Shown here piece after piece: positions 47,406 through 56,300 of a DNA stretch of 64,000 nt. A program made the position numbers and the translations under genes. The notes below the pieces were generated by a model. The model saw nothing but the letters and a program-made list of their open reading frames with translations, did not search any database and was not told where the DNA came from. Numbering within the stretch: position 1 is the stretch's first letter; every line of letters starts with the position of its first letter. Source of the DNA: Melghirimyces algeriensis (GTDB lineage Bacteria; Bacillota; Bacilli; Thermoactinomycetales; DSM-45169). The stretch is taken from positions 1 to 64,000 of the forward strand of contig NZ_FXTI01000014.1 of the NCBI RefSeq assembly GCF_900182565.1, written 5' to 3'.

Positions 47406-48344
47406 TTAAACCACTTGCATCTTTTGGGAGCGCACCATGGCCTCCCGCACCCACCGTTGATCCTCATGTGCAAACCGACGCAGTTTGAGTCGCTCCTGAG
47501 ATTTGGGTCCTTGATTGTAGCGAACAATTTCTCCAAACTTCTTCCAATCCGGCTCCGTAAAGATCCACTTTTCTGACTCTTCATCATAACGGAGGTTTGG
47601 GTCTGGAATGGTCAACCCCAGTGAATGAATCCTCGGCACGTATTTCTTTAAAAACTGCTGCCGAAGTTCTTCATTGGTTTTTGTTCGAATCCTGTAATCG
47701 ATCATCCGTCGGGCTGCATCCGTAACTTCCACCGGTCCGAAAAAAAAGATAAGAGATTCCCACCAACGATTGACCGCCTCTTGCAACATCCGGCGTTGCT
47801 CTTTTGACCCCCCGGCAAGAGCCAAAATAATATTTTCTCCATGTTGCATATGAAAGCTCTCTTCAGCGCAGATTCGCTTCAACACCCTGGCATAGGGACC
47901 GTAAGAGGTGCTTAACAGTGCAGCCTGATTAATAATGGCCGCTCCGTCCACCAACCAACCGATCACTCCGGCATCCGCCCAAGTGGGCGATTCCATATGA
48001 AAGACATTATGAAATTTGACTCGCCCCTCAATCAAATCTTCCATTAAATCTTCTCTCGTTTTGCCTAGGGGTGCTGCTAGATCCTCCGCCACTCTCAACA
48101 AAAGCTGTCCATGTCCCACCTCATCCTGTACCTTCGCCATAATGGCCAGTTTTCGTTTGAGTGTAGGCGCTTTCGGAACCCATTCCTTCTCCGGAAACGC
48201 TCCCATAATTTCACTTACAGCATGCATGTGAATCAACTTCAGGAGCAGCTTGCGGTACTCATCCGGCATCCAGTCTGTCGCTTCAATTTTTTCGCCACGC
48301 TGAATCCGTTCCATAAACTGTTCATGTCGTTGATCGGTGATCAC
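47406..48344 (-). CDS. paaA: Phenylacetyl-CoA epoxidase catalytic subunit
   Basis: GTG 48344 after GGAGAG gives 312 residues. Diiron ligands show in AKVQDEVGHGQLLLRV (ExxH) and CAEESFHMQHGENI (ExxH), with a ferritin-like helical core. The enzyme epoxidises the ring of phenylacetyl-CoA. The reductase PaaE that normally feeds it electrons is not in the window. The start overlaps the TetR gene stop by 23 bp. Confidence 0.97.
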   Translation of the reverse strand: MITDQRHEQFMERIQRGEKIEATDWMPDEYRKLLLKLIHMHAVSEIMGAFPEKEWVPKAPTLKRKLAIMAKVQDEVGHGQLLLRVAEDLAAPLGKTREDLMEDLIEGRVKFHNVFHMESPTWADAGVIGWLVDGAAIINQAALLSTSYGPYARVLKRICAEESFHMQHGENIILALAGGSKEQRRMLQEAVNRWWESLIFFFGPVEVTDAARRMIDYRIRTKTNEELRQQFLKKYVPRIHSLGLTIPDPNLRYDEESEKWIFTEPDWKKFGEIVRYNQGPKSQERLKLRRFAHEDQRWVREAMVRSQKMQVV

Positions 48345-48930
48345 TCGACTTCTCTCCTTTCCCTCCAGCAAAACCCGACAGCAAAATGGCAGTAAACCGA
48401 TCCCCAATCTCTTCCGGTGATAACTCCCCTTTCGGGTCATACCATTGATAGACTCCATTGATCGCAGACAACAGAAAGAGACGGGCAAACTTCAAATCGA
48501 TCGGATGGAACGAACCCGTTTCCTCCCCCTCAGCGAGAATGCGCTCCCACATGCCCTCATACGCATCCCGTTTTTCTTGAATGATCGATCGACGTTTTTT
48601 TGTAAGCGCTTTCCATTCGTGAAAAAAGACTGTCGCGGCCTCCAGATTGTCGGTAATAACCAGAATGTGAGCCACGATTGCCTGGCGCAGCTTCATGACC
48701 GGATCTTCATCACTTTCCACCACCGGACGAAGGGAACGCAGAAACAATTCCGCCCCCCGGTCCGTAATTTCAAATAGAAGGTCTTCTTTGGTTTTAATAT
48801 GGGTGTATAAACTCCCGGAAAGAATGCCGCTCGCTTCAGATATATCTCGGATTGTCGTCCCATGGTAGCCTTTTGTTCGAAACAGCTCACTTGCTTTTTT
48901 TAGAATTTGTTCTCTTCGTCCATCCGACAT
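48322..48930 (-). CDS. paaR: TetR-family regulator of paa operon
   Basis: The 202-residue protein has an N-terminal TetR helix-turn-helix (REQILKKASELFRTKGYHGTTIRDISEASGI, then SGSLYTHIKTKEDLL) and a helical ligand domain with VFFHEWKALTKKRR. As first gene of the operon, downstream of a promoter overlapped by inverted repeats, it should be an autoregulated repressor relieved by phenylacetyl-CoA, as in Thermus PaaR. The name PaaR is by analogy. Confidence 0.85.
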   Translation of the reverse strand: MSDGRREQILKKASELFRTKGYHGTTIRDISEASGILSGSLYTHIKTKEDLLFEITDRGAELFLRSLRPVVESDEDPVMKLRQAIVAHILVITDNLEAATVFFHEWKALTKKRRSIIQEKRDAYEGMWERILAEGEETGSFHPIDLKFARLFLLSAINGVYQWYDPKGELSPEEIGDRFTAILLSGFAGGKGEKSSDHRSTT

Positions 48931-48960
48931 CGTTCGCGTCTCCTTTTACCAATTGAAAAA

Positions 48961-49008
48961 CAAGCGCTTGCTTGGTTTTATGATAACCAAAACGATGAAT
49001 GTTGTCAA
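48961..49008 (-). promoter_or_regulatory. paa operon promoter with operator candidates
   Basis: Minus strand TTGACA (49003-49008), 17 bp, TATCAT (48980-48985). TTGGTT and AACCAA (48973-48978 with 48986-48991) overlap the -10 box, and the palindrome CAAGCGCTTG (48961-48970) lies in the start region. These fit a TetR repressor site. Confidence 0.75.
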
Positions 49009-49032
49009 TGATCAGATTATTTCAACCTGCAT

Positions 49033-49073
49033 AACGACAAAAGCGGACACTCTCGGTGTCCGCTTTTGTCGTT
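49033..49073 (-). terminator. Long perfect hairpin terminator
   Basis: 18-bp arms (49033-49050 with 49056-49073), loop of 5, with an embedded run of T. It ends the transcript of the gene at 49087 and insulates the paa promoter. Confidence 0.85.
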
Positions 49074-49086
49074 ACATTTGAAGGGT

Positions 49087-49359
49087 TTAATAAAACCTGC
49101 CTTCTTCCACTTCCCATGATTCCACCGTCCGATAGGCGTTTTGAGGATCATATCCCCGCCCGACCAAAAAGCTCATTGCCGCAATTTCTCTCATTGCGTG
49201 TTCATAGGACGTTTTTTTGGCTTCTTCCAGTCCATACTTCACAAATGGCTCCACTGTCCGCAATGTGGTCTCTTTCATCATTTGAGGGTCTACCCCCGGT
49301 CTCGTCGGGTAACGGTCATAGGGATATGGGTAAGGCATTTGCATCTGTGAAAGAAACAT
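49087..49359 (-). CDS. Small Pro/Tyr-rich hypothetical protein
   Basis: The 90-residue protein starts MFLSQMQMPYPYPYDRYPTR and continues with helices (LRTVEPFVKYGLEEAKKT, HAMREIAAMSFLVGRG), ending VESWEVEEGRFY. The tyrosine/proline-rich start resembles spore-coat-type proteins but no family was recognised. It is monocistronic, with its own terminator. Confidence 0.65.
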   Translation of the reverse strand: MFLSQMQMPYPYPYDRYPTRPGVDPQMMKETTLRTVEPFVKYGLEEAKKTSYEHAMREIAAMSFLVGRGYDPQNAYRTVESWEVEEGRFY

Positions 49360-49440
49360 TCTCTTCCCTCCTTATATTGCACTTATCCCTATACCTATGC
49401 CCAGCTTATCCGATTGAGCTTGACCCAACCGCCCAAATTA

Positions 49441-50196
49441 TCAAACGTTCCTCCACCGTTCCACCATTTCTTCCACCCAACGGCTCACAAGTGGGTGGGG
49501 AAGATAGGTCTCTCCATAAGAGACACCGGAGACCCCCTCTAATTCCTGGCGAATCCGAACATCTGTAAAATAGCCCCGTCCCAAAAAAACGGGAAGAACC
49601 AGCAAACGACCCAAGTGGCTCAATGTTTTTGCTTTCTCTCGAACATCCCCAACCTGCAACATGGAGATCTCCACCTCCTGAAAAGGAAAGCGCTGGTGCA
49701 AATGGTCCGCCAACTGCTGCAAACCTTTTTCCCATACGTCTCTGAAGCCGGGTTTTTCACTGCCATGAGCGACCAACAATAGATTCTCTTTCTCCGGATT
49801 TGGCAAAAGTGCCCGTACACGATCTTCCAAAATCCGAACCATGAACGGATGAGCGTCCATCGCTTTACACCAGACAATATCCGCCTGAGGGCGAATGCGT
49901 TGAAGATTCGTTCTGATTCGGCTGAATCGTTTGATCCCCAATGCATACTGGATTTCTTCCAAATGAGTGCTGCCGGAAGAGACAAAAAGAGGAACAGTTA
50001 AGATTCTTTCCACCCCTTTTTTTTCCAAAAAATATATCCCGTCAGAGATGCTTTGCCCTGTGACCGACTCCAAATAGCCGACGGTAATCGGCAATTTCGT
50101 CTTTACCTGCCTGACCGCATTTTCCACCAATCGGTTCCACTCTGGGTTTGGAGAGCCATGGGCCAACACCAAAACCCCTTCTTTTCCGGATGCCAC
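49441..50196 (-). CDS. Sirohydrochlorin chelatase-like protein (CbiX/SirB)
   Basis: GTG 50196, 7 bp after GGAGG, gives 251 residues with two CbiX-type halves: GVLVLAHGSPNPEWN and LLLVAHGSEKPGFRD each begin a repeat with the metal-binding His. TVPLFVSSGSTHLEEI and LPVFLGRGYFTDVRI carry the second site. It inserts iron or cobalt into a tetrapyrrole such as sirohydrochlorin. No other heme gene is near, so the metal is undecided. Confidence 0.87.
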   Translation of the reverse strand: MASGKEGVLVLAHGSPNPEWNRLVENAVRQVKTKLPITVGYLESVTGQSISDGIYFLEKKGVERILTVPLFVSSGSTHLEEIQYALGIKRFSRIRTNLQRIRPQADIVWCKAMDAHPFMVRILEDRVRALLPNPEKENLLLVAHGSEKPGFRDVWEKGLQQLADHLHQRFPFQEVEISMLQVGDVREKAKTLSHLGRLLVLPVFLGRGYFTDVRIRQELEGVSGVSYGETYLPHPLVSRWVEEMVERWRNV

Positions 50197-50357
50197 CCGA
50201 CCACCTCCTCCTCTCATCAGTACATCACCTGTTGAATGGAGTCAAACCTTTTGAAACAAAACATTTGTCAACCCCCAATATTCCTTTATTTTAAAAGGAT
50301 GAATCCGCTTTATTCTGGAAAACCCACAAAGTATGTTAAAGTAATAATGTGTTCTTC

Positions 50358-50374
50358 GCGGTGATCATCACCGC
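50358..50374. promoter_or_regulatory. 17-bp perfect palindrome before acetyltransferase gene
   Basis: GCGGTGATCATCACCGC followed by a run of A lies 26 bp before the GTG at 50400, in the likely 5' leader. It might be an operator or a short hairpin. No T run on the plus strand, so it is not a terminator for that gene. Confidence 0.45.
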
Positions 50375-50399
50375 AAAAAAATGGACAGGAGGACATTTT

Positions 50400-50948
50400 G
50401 TGGATTGGTATAATCGTTTGAACGATTATTTTCCCAAGGAAGAAATGAAAAAGTACAGTCACCTGCGTGACCTCATCCAGGATCAGGACATGTACCACAA
50501 AGAGGAAACGGAAGATTATTTGCTCTTGTATGGTGAGTTCTCTTCCTTCGTCTTTGTGGATTACCTGCTGGTCAATCAGAAGAGACGGGGAAGCGGGGTG
50601 GGAAGCAAAGTCATTCGGAATCTTAAAGAAAAAAGAAAGCCGATCCTGCTGGAGGTGGAACCCGCCGACCCCCAAGTGGCGGATACACAGAAACGAATTC
50701 ATTTTTACAGGAAAAACGGCTTTCAAGTAGCGGATCAAATCCACTACGAACGGGAAGCAGACAATGGGGAGACATTCTCCCTGAATATTCACTACTGGAC
50801 TCCCAAACCCGTTCCCCAGGCAAAAATTTATCATATGATGTCAAAAGCTTGTCATCACATTCACAACTTTCGTTCCGAGCAACACTATGGACGCATTCAG
50901 GCGGATCCGGATGAAGTGCTTGAACTGAAACAACCGGTTTTGTCATAA
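50400..50948 (+). CDS. GNAT acetyltransferase (YjbC-like)
   Basis: GTG 50400, after GGAGGACATTTT, gives 182 residues resembling Bacillus YjbC: VDWYNRLNDYFPKEEMK, then FVDYLLVNQKRRGSGVGSKVI with the acetyl-CoA loop (RRGSGVG), ILLEVEPADPQ and RIHFYRKNGFQVAD. The acetylated target is unknown; YjbC is a stress-linked protein in Bacillus. A strong terminator follows. Confidence 0.85.
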   Translation: MDWYNRLNDYFPKEEMKKYSHLRDLIQDQDMYHKEETEDYLLLYGEFSSFVFVDYLLVNQKRRGSGVGSKVIRNLKEKRKPILLEVEPADPQVADTQKRIHFYRKNGFQVADQIHYEREADNGETFSLNIHYWTPKPVPQAKIYHMMSKACHHIHNFRSEQHYGRIQADPDEVLELKQPVLS

Positions 50949-50952
50949 ATAC

Positions 50953-50977
50953 AACCCCCCTTTGGATGGGGGGTTTT
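50953..50977 (+). terminator. Rho-independent terminator
   Basis: AACCCCCC-TTTGGAT-GGGGGGTT followed by TTCC, just after the acetyltransferase stop. Confidence 0.92.
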
Positions 50978-51066
50978 CCTATTCAGAAACGTATTCCCAT
51001 TTTCGCTATCATCACGACCCATTTCTTATGGTACAATGGGAAAATCGACTGAAGGAGGCATGCTAG

Positions 51067-51504
51067 ATGGCGATTAAAGGAAGCATTGAAATGGAGAATG
51101 GCGAAACGATACACATTCAGTTTTTTCCCGAAGCAGCACCTAACACAGTAGCCAACTTCCGGAAATTGGCCAGTGAGGGCTTCTATGACGGACTTACCTT
51201 TCACCGGGTGATTCCCGGATTTGTCAGTCAAGGAGGTTGTCCTGTCGGAAACGGTACTGGAAATGCAGGATACACCATTCCCTGTGAAACGGAGAACAAT
51301 CCGCACAAACACGAGCCAGGCACCCTATCCATGGCACATGCCGGCAAAGATACCGGGTCATGCCAATTTTTTATTGTTCATGAGTCCCAGCCCCACTTGG
51401 ATGGAGTCCACACCGTATTTGGGCAAGTCACCAAGGGGTTGGAAGTTGCCCGAAAGTTGAAAAACGGAGATCGGATGAAAGAAGTCCGGGTATGGGAAGA
51501 GTAA
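51067..51504 (+). CDS. ppiB: Peptidyl-prolyl cis-trans isomerase (cyclophilin)
   Basis: The 145-residue protein has FHRVIPGFVSQGGCPVGNG, GTLSMAHAGKDTGSCQFFI and FGQVTKGLEVARKL, the cyclophilin core. The catalytic arginine is in FHRVIPGF; GTLSMAH..KDTGSCQFFI covers the active-site loop. It is a compact cytoplasmic PpiB type. AAGGAGGCATGCTAG precedes ATG 51067. Transcribed alone, with a terminator. Confidence 0.95.
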   Translation: MAIKGSIEMENGETIHIQFFPEAAPNTVANFRKLASEGFYDGLTFHRVIPGFVSQGGCPVGNGTGNAGYTIPCETENNPHKHEPGTLSMAHAGKDTGSCQFFIVHESQPHLDGVHTVFGQVTKGLEVARKLKNGDRMKEVRVWEE

Positions 51505-51517
51505 GAATTGATGTATG

Positions 51518-51553
51518 AAAAAACCCGCAGGAACGTTTTCCTCCGGGTTTTTT
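51518..51553 (+). terminator. Rho-independent terminator after ppiB
   Basis: AAAAAACCCG and CGGGTTTTTT (51518-51527 with 51544-51553) form a stem usable on both strands, shared by ppiB and murQ, which converge here. Confidence 0.85.
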
Positions 51554-51580
51554 CATTTTAAGGAGAAGAACTGGAGCGGG

Positions 51581-52486
51581 CTATCTCTTGCCAGCTGCTT
51601 CAATTGCTGAACGGAGATGCCCCCTGTGTTCATCCAACAATATCTGGGCATCCCTGCCTCTGATGCCGGTTAATATTTGCAATATAGCCGCTTTGGTATC
51701 ACCGTTTTGCTCACTTAAAGCCTGTTCAGCCAGTGCTTTTTCAACACCTGTCGCCTGTTGAATGATATGAACGGCACGATGTTTTAATTTGACATTGGTC
51801 GGTTGCAGATCCACCATTAAATTCCCGTAAACTTTGCCGATTTTTATCATTGAAGCAGTGGTTAGCATATTTAAAACCATTTTCTGTGCGGTTCCCGCTT
51901 TCATACGTGTCGATCCCGTTACCACTTCAGGACCGACAAGAGGTGCTATGGTGATATCCGAAATCCCCTCCATTCGGGATTGACGGGTGCAGACAAGGGA
52001 GATCGTGGTGGCTTTCAGACCTCCGGCATACTTTAGCGCACCGATCACATATGGTGTGTGCCCACTGGCAGCAATCCCGACCAAAACGTCCTCCGGATGG
52101 AAATCGATGGCTTTTAAATCCGACACCCCTTGTTCTTCATGATCTTCGGCTCCCTCAACCGCATAGCGTAAAGCATGATCCCCACCCGCAATCAACCCAA
52201 CCACCTGCTCCGAAGAAACACCATATGTCGGCGGGCATTCAGAAGCATCCAGGACACCCAACCGTCCACTCGTTCCCGCACCGACATATACCAATCTGCG
52301 TCCTTTCTGAAATGCTTCCACAATCGCATCGACCGCTTTGGTTATATGTGGCAGTTCTTTTTGTACAGCCAAGGCCACCTGTTGGTCTTCTTGGTTGATG
52401 ATTTTTACAATATCGGCTGTTGACAGTTGATCAATATGTTCAGACAACGGGTTCCGTTTTTCTGTGTCCACTCGATGAAAGTCCAA
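51581..52486 (-). CDS. murQ: N-acetylmuramic acid 6-phosphate etherase
   Basis: TTG 52486 (GGAGG 9 bp before) gives 301 residues. SIS-domain motifs RLVYVGAGTSGRLGVLDASECPP, VLVGIAASGHTPYV and VTGSTRMKAGTAQKM match MurQ over its whole length. It opens the lactyl ether of MurNAc-6P to give GlcNAc-6P. It is the last gene of a MurNAc module with mupG and murP. Confidence 0.97.
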   Translation of the reverse strand: MDFHRVDTEKRNPLSEHIDQLSTADIVKIINQEDQQVALAVQKELPHITKAVDAIVEAFQKGRRLVYVGAGTSGRLGVLDASECPPTYGVSSEQVVGLIAGGDHALRYAVEGAEDHEEQGVSDLKAIDFHPEDVLVGIAASGHTPYVIGALKYAGGLKATTISLVCTRQSRMEGISDITIAPLVGPEVVTGSTRMKAGTAQKMVLNMLTTASMIKIGKVYGNLMVDLQPTNVKLKHRAVHIIQQATGVEKALAEQALSEQNGDTKAAILQILTGIRGRDAQILLDEHRGHLRSAIEAAGKR

Positions 52487-52503
52487 CCAACCATCCCTCC
52501 TTC

Positions 52504-53556
52504 TCAATTCAAAACAAATATTTGGCCCGGTCCAATATGGGAAATGAGATACCGATCCCCTGCAGACACACGTCCGGCGACATTAACCCTGGAATCAGCA
52601 GGCAAATCATTGCGGGCGATCTGTAACTCACCCGCATAACGCCCGTAATCCATGTTGTCAACCGTAATCGTTCCAACCAGTCGTTCATCGATTTTCCGCT
52701 GTGTTAATAGATCTTCGGAAAATACCTTCTCTTGTCGCGATTCTTGCGCCCGTATCACATCTCTGGCATCATCAAAGCGGTTGGTGAAGGGTCGACCTTT
52801 GATCACTTCTCGGTAATCTTCATCCGCCCAGTCCACTCGCAATGGAATGATTCCATCGCTGATGCTTTGAATGGTCATCCATTGTGCATCGGAGAGGCCG
52901 GGATCGCCGACATATACATCATCCACTCCACCGTAGGTTTTCAATTCCAGATAGGCTTTGGCCGGAGAAACGGCGCGATGTTCTTCCACGGTAGGCAACC
53001 CGGCATAAACGGGACCTCTCCGTCGTGTATCTCCCGGTATAAATGCAGCCGTCCTGATACCAGCCGTTTGAAAGACCTGATTGATTTTTTCAAGGAAATC
53101 CATCCGTAATCCGGTTTCCGGACGCGGATAAAAGTTATGCATCGCGATCAGATTCTCAAAATGAACCCCCTGATTCTTCCATTTCTCCAACTGATGTTGA
53201 TCCGTGGTACTTGCATTGACAGCAAGCTTGATACGTTGAGACAGTTGAACGATTTCCTGATCCATAAAGCCAAAATCCAAACGTAAACAGGTGACGCCGC
53301 TTTTTTCAAAAAAGGACACGGGATCTCCTGATATGTTCAACCTTTTCAACCCTTCATCCGAAATATCAGCAATCAGTTCTGCTCCGGACTCCTGGAGAAC
53401 TTCATTCAATTGTTGCAAACGATGGATTTCAACCTCCGGTTCTTCACCACCCAGATGCAAGGAGGTAAAAATGGACGGGTTTTTTGTTTGACTCAATCGC
53501 TGTTTTAAATCATCCAAATGAAGGGGTTCATTTAGATAAACGGAAAGACCCAACAT
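52504..53556 (-). CDS. mupG: 6-phospho-N-acetylmuramidase (MupG/DUF871)
   Basis: The 350-residue protein fits the DUF871 family (MLGLSVYLNEPLH, IFTSLHLGGEEPEVE, AMHNFYPRPETGL, GDPGLSDAQW), whose member MupG splits MurNAc-6P-GlcNAc in Bacillus and Staphylococcus. The C-terminal cyclophilin-like part ends SAGDRYLISHIGPGQIFV. It starts 13 bp after murP. Confidence 0.92.
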   Translation of the reverse strand: MLGLSVYLNEPLHLDDLKQRLSQTKNPSIFTSLHLGGEEPEVEIHRLQQLNEVLQESGAELIADISDEGLKRLNISGDPVSFFEKSGVTCLRLDFGFMDQEIVQLSQRIKLAVNASTTDQHQLEKWKNQGVHFENLIAMHNFYPRPETGLRMDFLEKINQVFQTAGIRTAAFIPGDTRRRGPVYAGLPTVEEHRAVSPAKAYLELKTYGGVDDVYVGDPGLSDAQWMTIQSISDGIIPLRVDWADEDYREVIKGRPFTNRFDDARDVIRAQESRQEKVFSEDLLTQRKIDERLVGTITVDNMDYGRYAGELQIARNDLPADSRVNVAGRVSAGDRYLISHIGPGQIFVLN

Positions 53557-53569
53557 CGATCGTCATCCT

Positions 53570-54952
53570 TTATTTAAATGCTTTTGTCATCTCTTCCCTA
53601 AATCCAAACCAATAAGTAAACAAAAATCCAAACAAATATGCTAATGCCAAACCAAACAAATAATAAACGATTTGATCCGCCAACACCAAAAATGTCAGGG
53701 GTAGTCCGGAAACCCCGATCGCAATCGTCGCCACATCGAAAATCGCCTGCACAACTCCCCCCACTGCTGCACCCAAACAAGCCGTTAAAAACGGTCGCCC
53801 CAATGGCAGAGTCACACCATAGATCAGCGGTTCGCCAATTCCTAATATTCCGACAGGTAAGCCGCCTTTGATTACTTTTTTCAGCTTTTGATCTTTTGTT
53901 TTCAGATAAATGGCAAAGGCTGCACCCACCTGACCGCAACCACCCATAGCCAAAATGGGCAACAATGCATCAACCCCTGTTGAGTTGATCAACTCCATAT
54001 GGATCGGGGTTAACCCTTGATGCAAACCCGTCACTACTAATGGCAAGAACGTTCCGGCTAAAACGGCACCCGCAACGGCTCCACCCATGTCCAACAGACT
54101 GGTCAATCCATCCGTAATCCATTGAGAAATCCAGCCACCGATCGGCTGTAAAACCAAATAGGTGACAAACCCTGTGATTAAAAGAGAAATCGTAGGTGTC
54201 ACAATGATATCCAAAGAAGTGGGCACGATTTTTCTCACTTGCTTTTCCATCCAAGCAATAAATACAGCGGCCAACATCACTCCGATCAGACCACCGGTTC
54301 CCGGTGATAGTTGCTCTCCGAACAATGAAATATTCTCAATGGATGGATTGATGATCAAGATTCCAGCAGCCCCTCCCAAGGCGGGTGTACCCCCAAATTC
54401 TTTCGCTGTGTTAATCCCGACAAACACACCTAAATAAGTGAATAGCCCCCAACCAATCGTACTTAAAATGGTGATGATCGTTGCCTTTTCATCAACCCCC
54501 AACCGGACAATGATATTCGTTATTCCGGCTATCAAACCGGAAGCGACAATCGCTGGAATCAACGGGATAAAAATGCTGGCAATCCGTCGCAAAAACATTT
54601 TAAACGGGGTGGAATTTTTTTGTTTTAAGTCCTGTTTGGTTTGTTGTGCCAAGCCGGCAAATGGATCATCTTCCTGGCCATCTGTATCATTTTTCCCTAT
54701 CTCCCTGTCCATCATTTCCGATAGATGGTTGCAAACCTTTGTAACTGTTCCGGGGCCGAGGATGATTTGTAGGGTTTCATCTTCCACAACCCCCATTACG
54801 CCATCCAAATTCTTAATCGCTTTTAATTCGACCTGATCGGCATCAGCCGTTTGAATGCGCAAACGGGTCATACAGTGGGTCAAGCTCTGAATATTGCGAC
54901 TTCCACCCAAGTGTTTCATCAAATGCTCAGCCAATTGTTTTTCATTACCCAT
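53570..54952 (-). CDS. murP: PTS EIIBC transporter for MurNAc
   Basis: From ATG 54952 this 460-residue protein has an EIIB domain with phospho-cysteine in SLTHCMTRLRIQ and an EIIC membrane domain with many helices (IFIPLIPAIVASGLIAG, GGAVAGAVLAGTFLPLVVTGLHQG, PVGILGIGEPLIYGVTLPLG). Position before mupG and murQ indicates MurNAc or its disaccharide. No EIIA domain is present, so it borrows one, usually the glucose EIIA. Confidence 0.9.
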   Translation of the reverse strand: MGNEKQLAEHLMKHLGGSRNIQSLTHCMTRLRIQTADADQVELKAIKNLDGVMGVVEDETLQIILGPGTVTKVCNHLSEMMDREIGKNDTDGQEDDPFAGLAQQTKQDLKQKNSTPFKMFLRRIASIFIPLIPAIVASGLIAGITNIIVRLGVDEKATIITILSTIGWGLFTYLGVFVGINTAKEFGGTPALGGAAGILIINPSIENISLFGEQLSPGTGGLIGVMLAAVFIAWMEKQVRKIVPTSLDIIVTPTISLLITGFVTYLVLQPIGGWISQWITDGLTSLLDMGGAVAGAVLAGTFLPLVVTGLHQGLTPIHMELINSTGVDALLPILAMGGCGQVGAAFAIYLKTKDQKLKKVIKGGLPVGILGIGEPLIYGVTLPLGRPFLTACLGAAVGGVVQAIFDVATIAIGVSGLPLTFLVLADQIVYYLFGLALAYLFGFLFTYWFGFREEMTKAFK

Positions 54953-56300
54953 TTTCACCGCCCCTTCCATGGTTCTTCATTTCTTGTGGAACACTTTCCA
55001 ACAACACATCCGCCAAATGTTCCACCCTTATATCACATTCCAGCCCAGCTTGTTTGACACCCAAACGCATCTGAAGAAGACAGCCAGGATTAGCAGTAAC
55101 CATGAGACTGGGTTGAAGGGATTGGACCTGTTTCATCTTTCGGTCCAGAATCTTCATCGACAGCTCCGGCTGCACAATGTTATAGATTCCTGCCGAACCA
55201 CAACAGTACTGGTTTTCCGGCAACTCCTGTACATTCACATGATCTATCGACTCTAACAACAGTCGCGGAGCCTGGGAGATCCGCATTACATTTCTCAGGT
55301 GACAGGATTCCTGATAGGTGACCATCTGTTCAGGCATGGAGAGTGGAACCGCTTTGTGAAAGCCACATTCCACAAGTATTTCACTGAAGTCCTTGATTTT
55401 CCCGGTGAATTGCTCCGCTCGTTTACGCCATTTTGGTTCATCCTGAAACAGATTCTGATACTCTGTCAAAAAAGCACCACACCCGCCGGCATTGGTTACA
55501 ATCGCATCCACATCCAATGATTCAAAGGCGGCAATATTCCGTTTTGCCAGTTCTTTGGCTTTTTCTTTTTCACCGCTATGCCCGTGTAATGCTCCACAAC
55601 AGCCTTGTGTTTTTGGGATCACCACCTCGCATCCAGCAAGCTGCAATAACGTTAAGGTGGCATCGTTTGTGGACATAAACAGGGTATCCATTAAACAGCC
55701 GGAGAAAAACGCCACCCGTTTCCGAACAGGTTGCTTGGCCCCCAAAAATGCCGGACGATGCTTCATTTCTGCCGGAGATGGGACATTGGGCAAAATCGAT
55801 TGCATTTCATCCAAATGTTTGGGTAACCATTGATTGATCTTCATCTTCTGCACCCATGTTTTTAACCCCGTTTTTTGATACAGATACAACAGAGAGACCG
55901 TTTGACGAATGCGTTTATGATTCGGAAATAACCAATGAAACACCACCCGGCGCAACGCACGTTCATGCAATGGCCGTTGCTTGTGCTGTTCAAGGATATC
56001 CCTTGCTTCCTCCAGCAAATGACCGTATTGTACACCGGAGGGACACACTGGTTCGCAAGCCCGACAGCCAAGGCAAAGGTTTAACTGTTTTTCCACCTCT
56101 TCATCCGGTTCAATAAGACCGTCCACCACCCCCTTCATCAGCGCAATCCTTCCACGTGGTGATGCGGCTTCATTGTCACCGGTCTCTACATACGTCGGGC
56201 AGGAAGGCAAGCAAAAACCGCAACGCATGCAGTTCATTAACTCCGTATGATCCATCCGTTGTTCAAATGCTTGTTTCACTTCTTCAGTTTGCTTCATCAT
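54945..56300 (-). CDS. glcF: Glycolate oxidase iron-sulfur subunit
   Basis: The 451-residue protein has two ferredoxin clusters (CMRCGFCLPSCPTY, CLGCRACEPVCPSG) and two CCG domains (FFSGCLMDTLF...CCGALHGHSG and YQESCHLRNV...CCGSAG). It couples glycolate or lactate oxidation to the respiratory chain with GlcD, the gene just upstream (ATGA overlap). The 3' end overlaps the murP start by 8 bp, so the two operons are joined. Confidence 0.94.
   Translation of the reverse strand: MMKQTEEVKQAFEQRMDHTELMNCMRCGFCLPSCPTYVETGDNEAASPRGRIALMKGVVDGLIEPDEEVEKQLNLCLGCRACEPVCPSGVQYGHLLEEARDILEQHKQRPLHERALRRVVFHWLFPNHKRIRQTVSLLYLYQKTGLKTWVQKMKINQWLPKHLDEMQSILPNVPSPAEMKHRPAFLGAKQPVRKRVAFFSGCLMDTLFMSTNDATLTLLQLAGCEVVIPKTQGCCGALHGHSGEKEKAKELAKRNIAAFESLDVDAIVTNAGGCGAFLTEYQNLFQDEPKWRKRAEQFTGKIKDFSEILVECGFHKAVPLSMPEQMVTYQESCHLRNVMRISQAPRLLLESIDHVNVQELPENQYCCGSAGIYNIVQPELSMKILDRKMKQVQSLQPSLMVTANPGCLLQMRLGVKQAGLECDIRVEHLADVLLESVPQEMKNHGRGGENG

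Noticed and set aside
50358..50374. Palindrome as a terminator of the leftward chelatase operon
   Set aside because: It lies upstream, not downstream, of that gene and the T run is on the wrong side.
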